A stretch of 7,544 nucleotides of DNA from DATJUF01 sp035502655 (GCA_035502655.1 DATJUF010000135.1:1-7544); one strand, 5' to 3'. Numbered from the stretch's first letter, positions 1-6,314 are shown. Made by a program: numbers and translations. Notes: generated by a model from the sequence alone, not told the origin.

Positions 1-96
1 CGAATAATGACAATATAAACCGCGGCGCGCGCCCCGCCTCATGTATTTGCCTCACTGACTGACTCCCGTCTCCTCGCGGCGTTCAAGTGTTTAGGC

Positions 97-105
97 TGCT
101 ATAAT
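97..105 (+). promoter_or_regulatory. Extended -10 promoter (TGCTATAAT)
   Basis: The sequence TGCTATAAT is a perfect extended -10 element: a TGn motif followed by the consensus TATAAT hexamer. No good -35 hexamer lies 16-18 bases upstream, which is normal for extended -10 promoters. Transcription would start near 111-112 and run rightward into a stretch without a convincing protein gene but with several stable stem-loops. No experiment backs this, and a single perfect hexamer can occur by chance. Confidence 0.45.
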
Positions 106-327
106 TGTTACCAATCCGCCAGATTAATGGCATAAAATTGCATCGGTGAACAGCCTTGACTGGTGCGCCAAGCGAGTCGAATCGTCTGGCGCCTTCCGTG
201 ATAAATAGATGACTGGGAAGAAACCCGGCAGTGTTTTGCGCCGGATGACTTCGGAGATGTCTGATTGGCTCAAGTGGCGAATGATGATCCTGCTGGCCGC
301 GCTGGCGCACGCAGGCTGCCGAACAAT

Positions 328-362
328 GCTGGGAAGCTTGAGGCCCCGCGAAGCTTTCCAGC
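328..362 (+). other. Stem-loop, 12 bp
   Basis: The arms 328-339 and 351-362 pair over 12 positions without a gap around an 11-base loop. One pair is G333-U357, so the helix is complete only in plus-strand RNA. The AAGCTT sequence appears in both arms. No T-run follows, so this does not look like a terminator. It is one of the helices of the candidate RNA at 111-450. Confidence 0.6.
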
Positions 363-405
363 GCCTCACGCCGAGGCGATTCTAAGTGGTATGAGCAGTT
401 GACGC

Positions 406-449
406 GGCGATAACCTTGGCAGCGTAGGTGCTGTCCACAGGCTATCGCC
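406..449 (+). other. Long stem-loop, 17 bp
   Basis: The outer arms GGCGATA (406-412) and TATCGCC (443-449) are perfectly complementary. The helix continues inward with CCT/AGG, TGG/CCA and CAGC/GCTG, interrupted by one 1x1 mismatch (A413/C442) and bulges at C438 and T434, and is closed by a six-base loop at 424-429. No T-run follows on either strand. The 3' arm can instead pair with GAGGCGAT at 373-380, so the region could switch between two folds. Confidence 0.55.
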
Positions 450-456
450 TCCGGTC

Positions 457-483
457 AAAAAAGCCTCGTCCCGGGTTTCAGGC
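457..483 (-). terminator. Possible weak terminator of the lactonase gene
   Basis: Read on the minus strand, GCCT (483-480) and AGGC (466-463) can form a 4-bp stem that is immediately followed by six T residues (462-457). It lies about 95 bases past the stop codon of the lactonase-like gene. The stem is short and the loop is 13 bases, so this is only a weak candidate. No better intrinsic terminator is visible nearer the gene. Confidence 0.2.
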
Positions 484-500
484 GGACTTTGCGATGGGTC

Positions 501-537
501 GAGCGGGACCGGCCAATGTCTAGCCGGCCCACCGCTC
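501..537. other. Two-part stem-loop downstream of the lactonase gene
   Basis: GAGCGG (501-506) pairs with CCGCTC (532-537), and inside it CCGGC (509-513) pairs with GCCGG (523-527) around a nine-base loop. The two helices are separated by GA on one side and CCCA on the other. It lies about 40 bases past the end of the minus-strand lactonase gene. No T-run follows directly on either strand, so it may protect an mRNA 3' end rather than terminate transcription. Confidence 0.45.
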
Positions 538-567
538 CGAAACACCTATCCGCTGACGCAGATATAT

Positions 568-601
568 GCAACCAGTCCTAGAATACGACTAGGCCGGTTG
601 C
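568..601 (-). other. Stem-loop spanning the lactonase stop codon
   Basis: GCAACC (568-573) pairs with GGTTGC (596-601), and inside it CCTAG (577-581) pairs with CTAGG (589-593) around a seven-base loop. The TAG stop codon of the lactonase gene (read from 580 down to 578) lies within the inner stem. It lacks a U-tract in the minus-strand direction, so it is not a standard intrinsic terminator. Confidence 0.45.
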
Positions 602-1939
602 GTGGTCGGGCACGAGCTGGGGCGCCAGAATCACCGGAGAGTACGGCATCTCGGTGAGAGTTCCATCACCGGCGATACCCAGAATATGAATGGCCGTGCC
701 CTTGTTGCAGTCCGGATTGACACTAAAATTAGTGCAGGTCTGATTGTTCAATACGTAAAGATATTGCCCCGAGGGATCGACTTTCAAATTGAACGGCGCC
801 GTCGTGTAGTGGTAAGGCTCCGGCAACCCTGACGGCAGCAGAGCCTTGGGGCCGCCAAGATCAAAATTCTCGACCCTGACTGGGACTGTGGGATCCGACG
901 CTATGGAAAGCACGCCAACCTGATCAGTAACCACACTCGACTCGTAAAGATATTGGGTCTTTGGATCGGTGGTGATCCAGCAGACACCACCAGCCGCGCC
1001 GACGCTATTCGGATCAGATTCCTGTCCTGAGAACGTCATGGCACCAGAATCGTCATAGGTCCATACGCCGATGCGTCCTAATGCGACTAATCCTGAATAA
1101 ACGATTTGCTCGCTAGGATGCGCCAGCAATCCGAGCATGTATGGCGCTCCATCGTAAGTGGGCGACGGCAATGGATTTTCCGAGGTCTCAGTCAACAAGC
1201 CGCCGGCATCGAAAGAAAGGCTGTCGAGTTCGCTACGCGCCGCGGGAAAGATTGGCGCCGGAGGGGTGACGGAAGCGTCGGGAACGAAAAAATCATTCCC
1301 GAACAGATAACTGCCGCTGATCGAAGCGACCATCTGCGAAGGCGAGGAACCGTCTGCGAGCACAACGGTCGATCCTGCAACATGACTTAGTGATCCGTTG
1401 GGCATTACCTGGAACGCCGTGTAATTGGTTGCGCCAGGGGTGCCGGTTACGCCAGTTGGTGCGGCTGCGGTGGGCAGAATCCCGTCTCCGCGGTTGACTA
1501 CGAACAGGAGGTCATCCACAAAAGTGAGGCTCGCGGGTTGTATGCCATAGGAGGCAAAGGGCGAGCCGGGAACCAAGCTGAGTGTGCCGCTCGGAAGTAT
1601 ATGGAACACCGAGACATCATTGCTGCCCTGATTGATAGCGAATAGAAGCGTGCCGTCTGGGCTGACGATTACTTCCTGCTCGGTATCATCTGGTCCAAGC
1701 CGCTGATTGACGTTTTTGTAGCCAGTCCCGCGCGTGCCGAAAATCCCGAGAGGGAAGATGCTTCCATTCGCCTTGCGCCCATATTCGATCACCGCATTCT
1801 GGCCCGGTGTGGCGTTATTTGTTTCGAAATAAAGTACGTTGTGCGGCCCTGAAGAGGCCGCAGCGTACTTTACGCCGCACACAGAGATTAAGGCTGCGGC
1901 TGCTAAGGCTACACTGATTTTGTAAGATCGTATCTTCAC
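578..1939 (-). CDS. Secreted lactonase-family beta-propeller protein
   Basis: This 453-residue protein starts with GTG, preceded at a normal distance by AAAGGA. Residues 1-28 look like a Sec signal peptide: basic start (KIRSYK), an Ala-rich hydrophobic core and a likely cut after Ala28. The mature part repeats the pattern of lactonase / YncE-type seven-bladed propellers, such as VSPDGTLLFAINQGSNDVSV (93-112), FVVNRGDG (146-153) and VDPSGQYLYVLNN (387-399), each a beta strand followed by a Gly/Asn-rich turn. Cys402 and Cys411 are close enough for a disulfide in an exported protein. The family includes cytosolic 6-phosphogluconolactonase (YbhE type), but the signal peptide argues against that job here, and many such proteins have no known substrate. 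It is transcribed in the same direction as the cyclase upstream but 309 bp away, probably from its own promoter. The fold call is firm; the function is open. Confidence 0.8.
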   Translation of the reverse strand: MKIRSYKISVALAAAALISVCGVKYAAASSGPHNVLYFETNNATPGQNAVIEYGRKANGSIFPLGIFGTRGTGYKNVNQRLGPDDTEQEVIVSPDGTLLFAINQGSNDVSVFHILPSGTLSLVPGSPFASYGIQPASLTFVDDLLFVVNRGDGILPTAAAPTGVTGTPGATNYTAFQVMPNGSLSHVAGSTVVLADGSSPSQMVASISGSYLFGNDFFVPDASVTPPAPIFPAARSELDSLSFDAGGLLTETSENPLPSPTYDGAPYMLGLLAHPSEQIVYSGLVALGRIGVWTYDDSGAMTFSGQESDPNSVGAAGGVCWITTDPKTQYLYESSVVTDQVGVLSIASDPTVPVRVENFDLGGPKALLPSGLPEPYHYTTAPFNLKVDPSGQYLYVLNNQTCTNFSVNPDCNKGTAIHILGIAGDGTLTEMPYSPVILAPQLVPDHATGLVVF

Positions 1940-2248
1940 GGTTTATCCTTTTACAGGAAGATTAAGGAATTGTTGCTTACATTAATGAGCTAGGGACGCG
2001 CGAAGAGTAAATGATCTGCACGTGCGTGTAAATAGAAGAGCTAGTGCAGCATTCGGCAAAGCAGGGCTTAAAAGGGATTATCGTGGATTCATAGCATTCG
2101 TTGGCGCATTCGCAAAGCTCTCAATGCTGCGCCGCCAAACGCTGCGACCGAGTAACTGGCCGTATGTTAATGATGCCGTCCGCTTTGAAGCGGCGCACAT
2201 GATCGCTGACGGTTGATAGCTAGTGAAACTGCCGGCTAAAAGGCTTTT
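1940..2248. other. Intergenic region between cyclase and lactonase gene
   Basis: This 309-bp stretch separates two genes that both run leftward. It holds a likely promoter for the lactonase gene (2088-2115) and a small perfect hairpin with a TTGA loop (2180-2184 with 2189-2193). An open frame on the plus strand from GTG 2022 to 2216 has no ribosome binding site and resembles no protein I know, so I do not call it a gene. Confidence 0.5.
2088..2115 (-). promoter_or_regulatory. Possible promoter of the lactonase gene
   Basis: On the minus strand the hexamers TTGCGA (2115-2110) and TATGAA (2093-2088) are 16 bases apart, and the -10 hexamer is preceded by TGC, an extended -10 motif. A start near 2081 would give a leader of about 140 bases before the GTG start at 1939. 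Both hexamers are imperfect matches to the sigma-70 consensus, so this is a candidate only. Confidence 0.3.
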
Positions 2249-2252
2249 TCAC
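2223..2252. repeat. Inverted repeat across the cyclase stop codon
   Basis: GTGAAA (2223-2228) and TTTCAC (2247-2252) form a perfect 6-bp inverted repeat, with a second inner pairing of GCC (2231-2233) and GGC (2242-2244). The cyclase stop codon, read from 2251 down to 2249, lies inside the outer arm. No clear T-run follows on the minus strand, so it may act as a weak terminator or an mRNA 3' end hairpin. It echoes the stem-loop at the end of the lactonase gene. Confidence 0.4.
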
Positions 2253-3745
2253 TTGGCATGCCCCTCGGCAGCAGACTCGGGCGATGTTCGGCGTAAGTCA
2301 TCGAGTCCCTCAACCGAGTAGGCATGCACAGATTCTTCCCGTCCCTTGACATGGAGGACCCCCGCTTCCTTCCATTTGAAGAGCGGCCGAGCGCCCTCGT
2401 GAGTGTATTCGCTCACCAGGATTTCAACCCCGACGGTCTTACTCTCAGATTCAAGGCGGGAGGCGAGATTGACAGTATCGCCGATGGCCGTGTATTCCAT
2501 GTGCTCTTTCGAGCCGATATTGCCCACGATCGCATTACCGGAATTGATCCCGATGCCCATGCGGAAGGGGTGGCGGCCTTGGCTTTGCCATTTCTCGCAG
2601 AGCATACGCAGTTCTTCCTGCATCTCGAGCGCGGCTTTGACGGCGTGCTCCTCTTGATAGGGGTCAGCGCCGGGCGCACCGAAGATCACCATCATGCCGT
2701 CACCGAGGAATTTGTCGATGGTGCCTTGGTTGCGCAGTATGACCTCCACCATCCGATCGAAGAATTCGCTTAACAGCTCTACCACGTCTTCAGGAGGCAT
2801 CGTTTCGGAGAGGGTAGTAAAGCCGCGGATATCAGCGAACAGCACGGTGATGCGCCGGCGTTCGCCCTTGAGGGCCGCAGTCCCGCCCGTGGTCAAGACC
2901 GCATCGAGCACCTGTCTTGAGATATAACCGGAAAATGCGCTCCTGATCGTGTCGCGTTCGCGCAGGCCGGTCTCCATAGCCTTCAATGATGTGGCTATCT
3001 CGGCAAACTGGTCGTTACGGAAATGCGGCACGATCGCATTGAAGTCGCCGCCGGCGATCGCATCGATAATCTTGCGTAGCTCGTAGAGCGGTTTGGTGAC
3101 GCGCCGGGAGAGCACAGCGCTGAGGATCAGGGCAAAAAGCAGGCTTATTGCGAACGTTATTAAAACACGAGGGCGCAGTAAGGGCAGCAGGCCGTAGCGC
3201 GGTTCAATGTCAACCACCCCGACAGCCGCGACCAATTTGCCGCTGTGGTCATATACCGGTCCATAGGCAGTGTCATACCGGTACCCAGCGTAATAGGTGA
3301 TGGCATTCTTTGGCATCAGATCTTCCAGGCCCACGCTCACCGGAATTCCGTCGATGCGGTAAATGTCGCCTACCTGTCGCGTGTAGACGATGTTATCGGT
3401 TGTTTCCACCCCGTACTGCAGCGCCTTCGGATCACGGCTGGAGACTGTCAATGTGAACATGCGCTGCACGTAGGTGTCGCCGCGGCGGTTAGCGTCGCGC
3501 ACCTGCAGCAGGATCTTGAGGATATTGGCGTAGGCGGGACTATTCTGATCAGCGGGAGTGCGGATGGAGGTGATGGCCACGGGGTCCATCACAGCCGCCG
3601 TACTGTAGGCGATCGAGCGGACTTTGTAATGAATTTCCTGGCGCAGCAAACGGTCAGAGTCATTGTAGTCGGCGTATGCCAGCAATCCATTCGCGACCAC
3701 CACCAGCAGCAGGAGCAAAGCGAATACTTTTGTGCGATAAGTCAT
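2249..3745 (-). CDS. Membrane-bound class III adenylate cyclase (Cache-like, HAMP)
   Basis: This 498-residue protein would make cAMP from ATP at the inner membrane. Order: transmembrane helix about 7-25; a periplasmic domain about 26-190 ending in a Cache-like stretch (SGKLVAAVGVVDIEP); a second helix about 193-214; HAMP about 214-266; and the cyclase domain about 296-476. The catalytic set is complete: metal-binding Asp305 (LFADIRGFT) and Asp349 (KFLGDGMMVIFG), adenine-selecting Lys345 and Thr419 (EYTAIGD), and Asn426 and Arg430 (NLASRLE). Thr in place of the usual second Asp is the mark of class IIIb cyclases, some of which are stimulated by bicarbonate; that this one is remains inference. 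I chose ATG 3745, preceded by GGGGA, which places the helix close to the N-terminus. An in-frame TTG at 3772 would add nine residues. No cAMP target gene is visible nearby. Confidence 0.92.
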   Translation of the reverse strand: MTYRTKVFALLLLLVVVANGLLAYADYNDSDRLLRQEIHYKVRSIAYSTAAVMDPVAITSIRTPADQNSPAYANILKILLQVRDANRRGDTYVQRMFTLTVSSRDPKALQYGVETTDNIVYTRQVGDIYRIDGIPVSVGLEDLMPKNAITYYAGYRYDTAYGPVYDHSGKLVAAVGVVDIEPRYGLLPLLRPRVLITFAISLLFALILSAVLSRRVTKPLYELRKIIDAIAGGDFNAIVPHFRNDQFAEIATSLKAMETGLRERDTIRSAFSGYISRQVLDAVLTTGGTAALKGERRRITVLFADIRGFTTLSETMPPEDVVELLSEFFDRMVEVILRNQGTIDKFLGDGMMVIFGAPGADPYQEEHAVKAALEMQEELRMLCEKWQSQGRHPFRMGIGINSGNAIVGNIGSKEHMEYTAIGDTVNLASRLESESKTVGVEILVSEYTHEGARPLFKWKEAGVLHVKGREESVHAYSVEGLDDLRRTSPESAAEGHAK

Positions 3746-3901
3746 GAGGATCCCCAATCCGTCATGGCGCAACCCCGCGGTCTCAAGCTAAGAACGCGTC
3801 GCATGGCCGTCGCAAAATGACAGGAAAACATCGGCGAGCAAAGCCTACGCAAATCCTGAGCCTTTCTTGATTCTTATGTAGCCGCCTTCGCCGGCATTTG
3901 T

Positions 3902-3955
3902 TTCAACTAATTTCCACCACAATATTTGAATAATTCATAACATTATTGAACTAAT
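3902..3955. promoter_or_regulatory. AT-rich cluster of TTSAA motifs, possible operator
   Basis: Three related motifs lie close together: TTCAACTAAT (3902-3911), TTGAATAATT (3926-3935) and TTGAACTAAT (3946-3955). The first and last differ at one base, and their starts are 44 bases apart. TTGAATAAT (3926-3934) and ATTATTGAA (3942-3950) also form a nearly perfect inverted repeat with one mismatch around a seven-base centre. The patch sits in an otherwise GC-rich region upstream of both genes, where regulator sites or UP elements would be expected. AT-rich sequence makes such matches easier by chance. Confidence 0.3.
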
Positions 3956-4173
3956 GCCATAGTTAAAGGGAAGTAAACTTTGTTAGCAGCAGCGGAATGA
4001 CAAAATTCGGTCACTTAACCGCCGGCTCTGTTAAAAAAACGGCGCCTGGAATCATAGCGCTGGAGTTCTGTGTTTAACTCTTACTCGCCGGTGGCCGGAG
4101 ATTACTCAGTTGACTTGAATGAATGCTGAATGGAACCTATGCACGGGTGAATATTGGCGCTGGATAAACACCG

Positions 4174-4197
4174 GCCGGGGTCCGAGCGGACCCTGGC
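4174..4197 (+). other. Stable stem-loop in the zwf upstream region
   Basis: Positions 4174-4183 pair with 4188-4197 in an unbroken 10-bp helix closed by the tetraloop GAGC. One pair, G4177-T4194, is a wobble that works only in plus-strand RNA, the direction of zwf. No T-run follows, so it is not a simple terminator. If zwf transcription begins upstream of it, it would be a structured element in the mRNA leader, about 220 bases before the start codon. Confidence 0.5.
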
Positions 4198-4394
4198 GGC
4201 TGCGGTGACGGGCCTTGCACCAGCATATTTGTCTTTTGGCGTAAGCGTAGTAGAACGCTCATCTGGAGCTATGAATTGGCCGTCCTTGGGATGCGATACT
4301 AGACAGATTGGCGTTGGGCTGGTTTTGCGTCTACGCGCAAAGGCGGGCCAAAGATCTTCATTTCGATCGTGACTCGATAGCTGGAGCGTTTAAG

Positions 4395-4418
4395 ATGGCC
4401 AGGAAAGAGGTTGAGTGA
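4395..4418 (+). CDS. Possible seven-codon leader ORF before zwf
   Basis: ATG 4395 opens a frame encoding MARKEVE that ends in TGA at 4416-4418, overlapping the zwf start codon as TGATG. It has its own ribosome binding site, GGAG at 4383-4386, eight bases before the ATG. It is not in frame with zwf. Such overlaps often couple translation, so ribosomes ending here could restart on zwf. The peptide itself has no visible feature of a regulated leader, such as repeated rare codons. It may be chance, since the purine-rich zwf ribosome binding site falls inside it. Confidence 0.25.
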   Translation: MARKEVE

Positions 4419-5944
4419 TGCCAAACGAAAAGGAAAGGTCCCTCGAGCAAGCCCGGCGCGGTGACCCCTGCATAATGGTAATCTTCGGTGGCGCCGGAGA
4501 CCTGACCAAGCGTAAGCTGATTCCCGCTCTTTACAACCTGGAGCAGAATCATCTGCTGCCGGATGAGTTCGGGATAGTCGGAGTGTCCTCGGCGCAACTT
4601 AGCAGCGACGATTACCGCGAAAAATTGGGGCAGGAGATCCGGGAGTTTGCGACCACCCGGGTCGAGCCGGAGTCGTGGGACTGGTTCAGCAAGCGCTTAT
4701 ACTACATGTCTGGCGAATTCAGCGACTCCGCCGCATACAACCGGCTTCGTGACGTGTTGAAGCAGGCCGAGGCCGAGCGGGGAACCAAGGGCAACTATCT
4801 CTTTTATCTGGCTACGGCTCCGCGTTTCTTTGGTGAGATCGTCAAGCAACTAGGCGCCGCCGGACTGGCGCAGGAAGAGAACGGGCAATGGCGGCGCGTG
4901 ATCATTGAAAAGCCATTTGGCCACGATCTCGATTCCGCACGCTCCCTGAACCGCGAGATCAAAGCTGTACTCGACGAGCGCCAGATCTACCGGATTGATC
5001 ATTACCTGGGTAAGGAGACGGTCCAGAACATTATGGCGTTGCGTTTCAGCAACGGGATCTTCGAACCGATTTGGAACCGCCGCTACATCGATCACGTACA
5101 GGTAACGGTAGCCGAAACCGTCGGCGTGGAGCAGCGTGGCGGCTACTACGATGAGGCCGGCGCGCTCCGGGATATGGTCCCTAACCATATAATGCAGCTA
5201 ATCGCGCTAGTCACGATGGAACCGCCAATATCGTTCGAAGCCGAAGCTGTGCGCGACGAGAAATCGAAAATCATCCACGCGATTCAGCCGCTGAGTCCTG
5301 AAGACGTTCTGACCCATGCGGTGCGTGGGCAATACGGGCCTGGGATGGTGGACGGTGAACGCGCCGCAGGTTACCGTGAAGAGCCCAATGTGGCGCCCAG
5401 CTCTAGCACCGATACCTTCGCTGCGCTGAAGCTTCAGATCGATAACTGGCGCTGGGCGGAGGTTCCGATTTACCTGCGCACCGGCAAGCGCATGGCGAAG
5501 CGCGTGACCGAAATCGCGATCCAGTTCAGGCGCGCGCCGTTTCTGCTCTTTCGCAAGACTTCGGTTGAAGAACTTGCCCCCAATCTGCTCGTTTTGCATA
5601 TCCAGCCCAACGAAGGCATCTCTTTGCGCTTCGGCGCGAAGATTCCCGGACCCGTTATGCAGCTTGGGAGCGTCAACATGAATTTCGAGTACTCGGATTA
5701 CTTCGGTGCCGCCCCGAGCACCGGCTACGAGACCCTGCTGCACGATTGCATGATCGGCGACGCGACACTTTTCCAGCGCGGTGACATGATTGAGGCGGGA
5801 TGGTCTGTGGTGACTCCACTGCTCGATGTATGGAAAGCCCTGCCACCGCGAAATTTCCCCAACTACGCCGCTGGAGCTTGGGGTCCTCGCGAGGCCGAGG
5901 AATTGCTGCGGCGCGACGGCAGGCAATGGAGAGACATCGAGTAA
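4418..5944 (+). CDS. zwf: Glucose-6-phosphate 1-dehydrogenase
   Basis: This enzyme oxidises glucose 6-phosphate to 6-phosphogluconolactone with NADP+ (or NAD+), the entry step of the oxidative pentose phosphate and Entner-Doudoroff pathways, in the cytosol. The 508 residues match the usual family length. Visible motifs are the dinucleotide-binding FGGAGDLTKRKL (23-34), EKPFGHD (164-170), the substrate site RIDHYLGKE (192-200) with His195 and Lys199, the catalytic His257 in RDMVPNHIMQ, and RTGKRM (354-359). Pro takes the place of a more usual Gln before NH at 255, which I regard as harmless. ATG 4418 has GAGG at 4407-4410 seven bases upstream; a GTG at 4415 directly before it is less likely. 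No pgl, gnd, edd or glk gene adjoins it, although these often cluster with zwf. A glucosidase gene follows after 370 bp. Confidence 0.97.
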   Translation: MPNEKERSLEQARRGDPCIMVIFGGAGDLTKRKLIPALYNLEQNHLLPDEFGIVGVSSAQLSSDDYREKLGQEIREFATTRVEPESWDWFSKRLYYMSGEFSDSAAYNRLRDVLKQAEAERGTKGNYLFYLATAPRFFGEIVKQLGAAGLAQEENGQWRRVIIEKPFGHDLDSARSLNREIKAVLDERQIYRIDHYLGKETVQNIMALRFSNGIFEPIWNRRYIDHVQVTVAETVGVEQRGGYYDEAGALRDMVPNHIMQLIALVTMEPPISFEAEAVRDEKSKIIHAIQPLSPEDVLTHAVRGQYGPGMVDGERAAGYREEPNVAPSSSTDTFAALKLQIDNWRWAEVPIYLRTGKRMAKRVTEIAIQFRRAPFLLFRKTSVEELAPNLLVLHIQPNEGISLRFGAKIPGPVMQLGSVNMNFEYSDYFGAAPSTGYETLLHDCMIGDATLFQRGDMIEAGWSVVTPLLDVWKALPPRNFPNYAAGAWGPREAEELLRRDGRQWRDIE

Positions 5945-6314
5945 ATGATCCTGGCCCGGAGGCTTCACTGACGATGATGCCGCGGTTGATGCAAGAGCTC
6001 GAAGTGAACGCTTAGCGGGCTTATGGAGCACCGTCATGCCGGCCTTTGACGTGTTCAGCAAAAAGATGCGGCCGCCAAAGATAATGCGGTTCGCGATTCG
6101 CGGCGGCGGCTGCCCGTCAGCATCGTGAAGATTGACGCGCCGCGACTGGAATGGCGCAGGCTCCACTTTTGATCTTCGGAAGTTTGTGCGATACGGGGAG
6201 GAACGTTTTATCCCGGCTCGTCAGCTCCTGCATTCGAGTCACGTTTCAGAGATGGCCTTATTGAAAAGCTTGGACACCGCGTTCTCGGATCGAGAGCCTG
6301 GCGTTGTTTGAAAA
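5945..6314. other. Intergenic region between zwf and the glucosidase gene
   Basis: I see no convincing gene in these 370 bases. Frames starting at 5945 and 6036 encode only 8 and 30 residues. TTCACT (5964-5969) and AGTGAA (6003-6008) could form a stem around a long loop, but no T-run follows and I do not call a terminator. A minus-strand frame opening at 6166 crosses this region and runs into zwf, and is most likely a shadow. No clear promoter for the glucosidase gene was found, so it could be read through from zwf or have its own unrecognised promoter. Confidence 0.5.

Larger units (their letters stand above)
111..450 (+). ncRNA. Candidate structured RNA, family not recognised
   Basis: This stretch has no convincing protein gene but folds strongly on paper. 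Stem-loops seen by eye: 162-166 with 189-193 (5 bp); 225-229 with 240-244 (5 bp); 289-298 with 304-315 (10 bp, two single-base bulges); 328-339 with 351-362 (12 bp); and 406-423 with 430-449 (17 bp, one 1x1 mismatch, two bulges). Two wobble positions, T164/G191 and G333/T357, are G-U pairs only if the plus strand is transcribed; on the minus strand they would be A-C mismatches. An extended -10 promoter lies just upstream on the same strand. I match it to no known family: the signatures of RNase P RNA, tmRNA, 6S and SRP RNA are not seen. The 3' end is a guess, since no plus-strand intrinsic terminator follows. Short ORFs on both strands overlap it and could instead be coding. Confidence 0.35.
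3746..4417. other. Divergent intergenic region between cyclase and zwf
   Basis: This 672-bp stretch lies between two divergent genes and should hold the promoters of both. The part at 3895-3980 is AT-rich and carries related motifs (see 3902-3955). Further right are a strong stem-loop (4174-4197) and a short upstream ORF (4395-4418). A possible -35 (TTGACT, 4110-4115) points toward zwf but has no well-spaced -10. An open frame at 4154-4372 has no ribosome binding site, and its translation resembles no protein I know, so I do not call it a gene. Confidence 0.6.

Noticed and set aside
124..369. 81-codon minus-strand open frame
   Set aside because: It has no ribosome binding site and no recognisable domain, and it overlaps other open frames on both strands (minus 83-310, plus 209-385). 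The stem-loops and their wobble pairs explain the region better as plus-strand RNA, though a small protein gene cannot be excluded.
209..385. 58-codon plus-strand open frame, with a hydrophobic stretch (MMILLAALAHAGC)
   Set aside because: It lies downstream of the extended -10 promoter and could be a small membrane protein or lipoprotein. However, neither ATG 209 nor ATG 245 has a ribosome binding site, and the lipobox is poor (His at -3).
406..449. Integron attC site
   Set aside because: The long bulged hairpin recalls attC, but the end boxes do not match RYYYAAC and GTTRRRY, and no cassette or integrase is present.
2022..2216. 64-codon plus-strand open frame in the cyclase-lactonase gap
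   Set aside because: GTG start without a ribosome binding site, no family resemblance, and it covers the likely lactonase promoter region.
2324..2773. 149-codon plus-strand open frame over the cyclase gene
   Set aside because: It is antisense to the catalytic domain, whose motifs are complete in the other frame.
3245..3820. 191-codon plus-strand open frame over the cyclase gene
   Set aside because: It is antisense to the sensor domain of a well-supported adenylate cyclase, and the translation has low-complexity Val/His-rich content without a family signature.
4031..4046. Minus-strand terminator at the A7 run
   Set aside because: The T-run on the minus strand follows the palindrome GGCGCC, which is too short to form a hairpin with a loop, and no gene ends there.
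4154..4372. 72-codon plus-strand open frame upstream of zwf
   Set aside because: No ribosome binding site, no recognisable product, and it overlaps a strong stem-loop.
5207..6166. 319-codon open frame antisense to zwf
   Set aside because: Most of it lies opposite an unmistakable zwf coding region, where GC-rich codons suppress stops in the antisense frame. Its translation is not recognisable as any family and it has no good ribosome binding site. The last 222 bases beyond zwf alone do not make a case.
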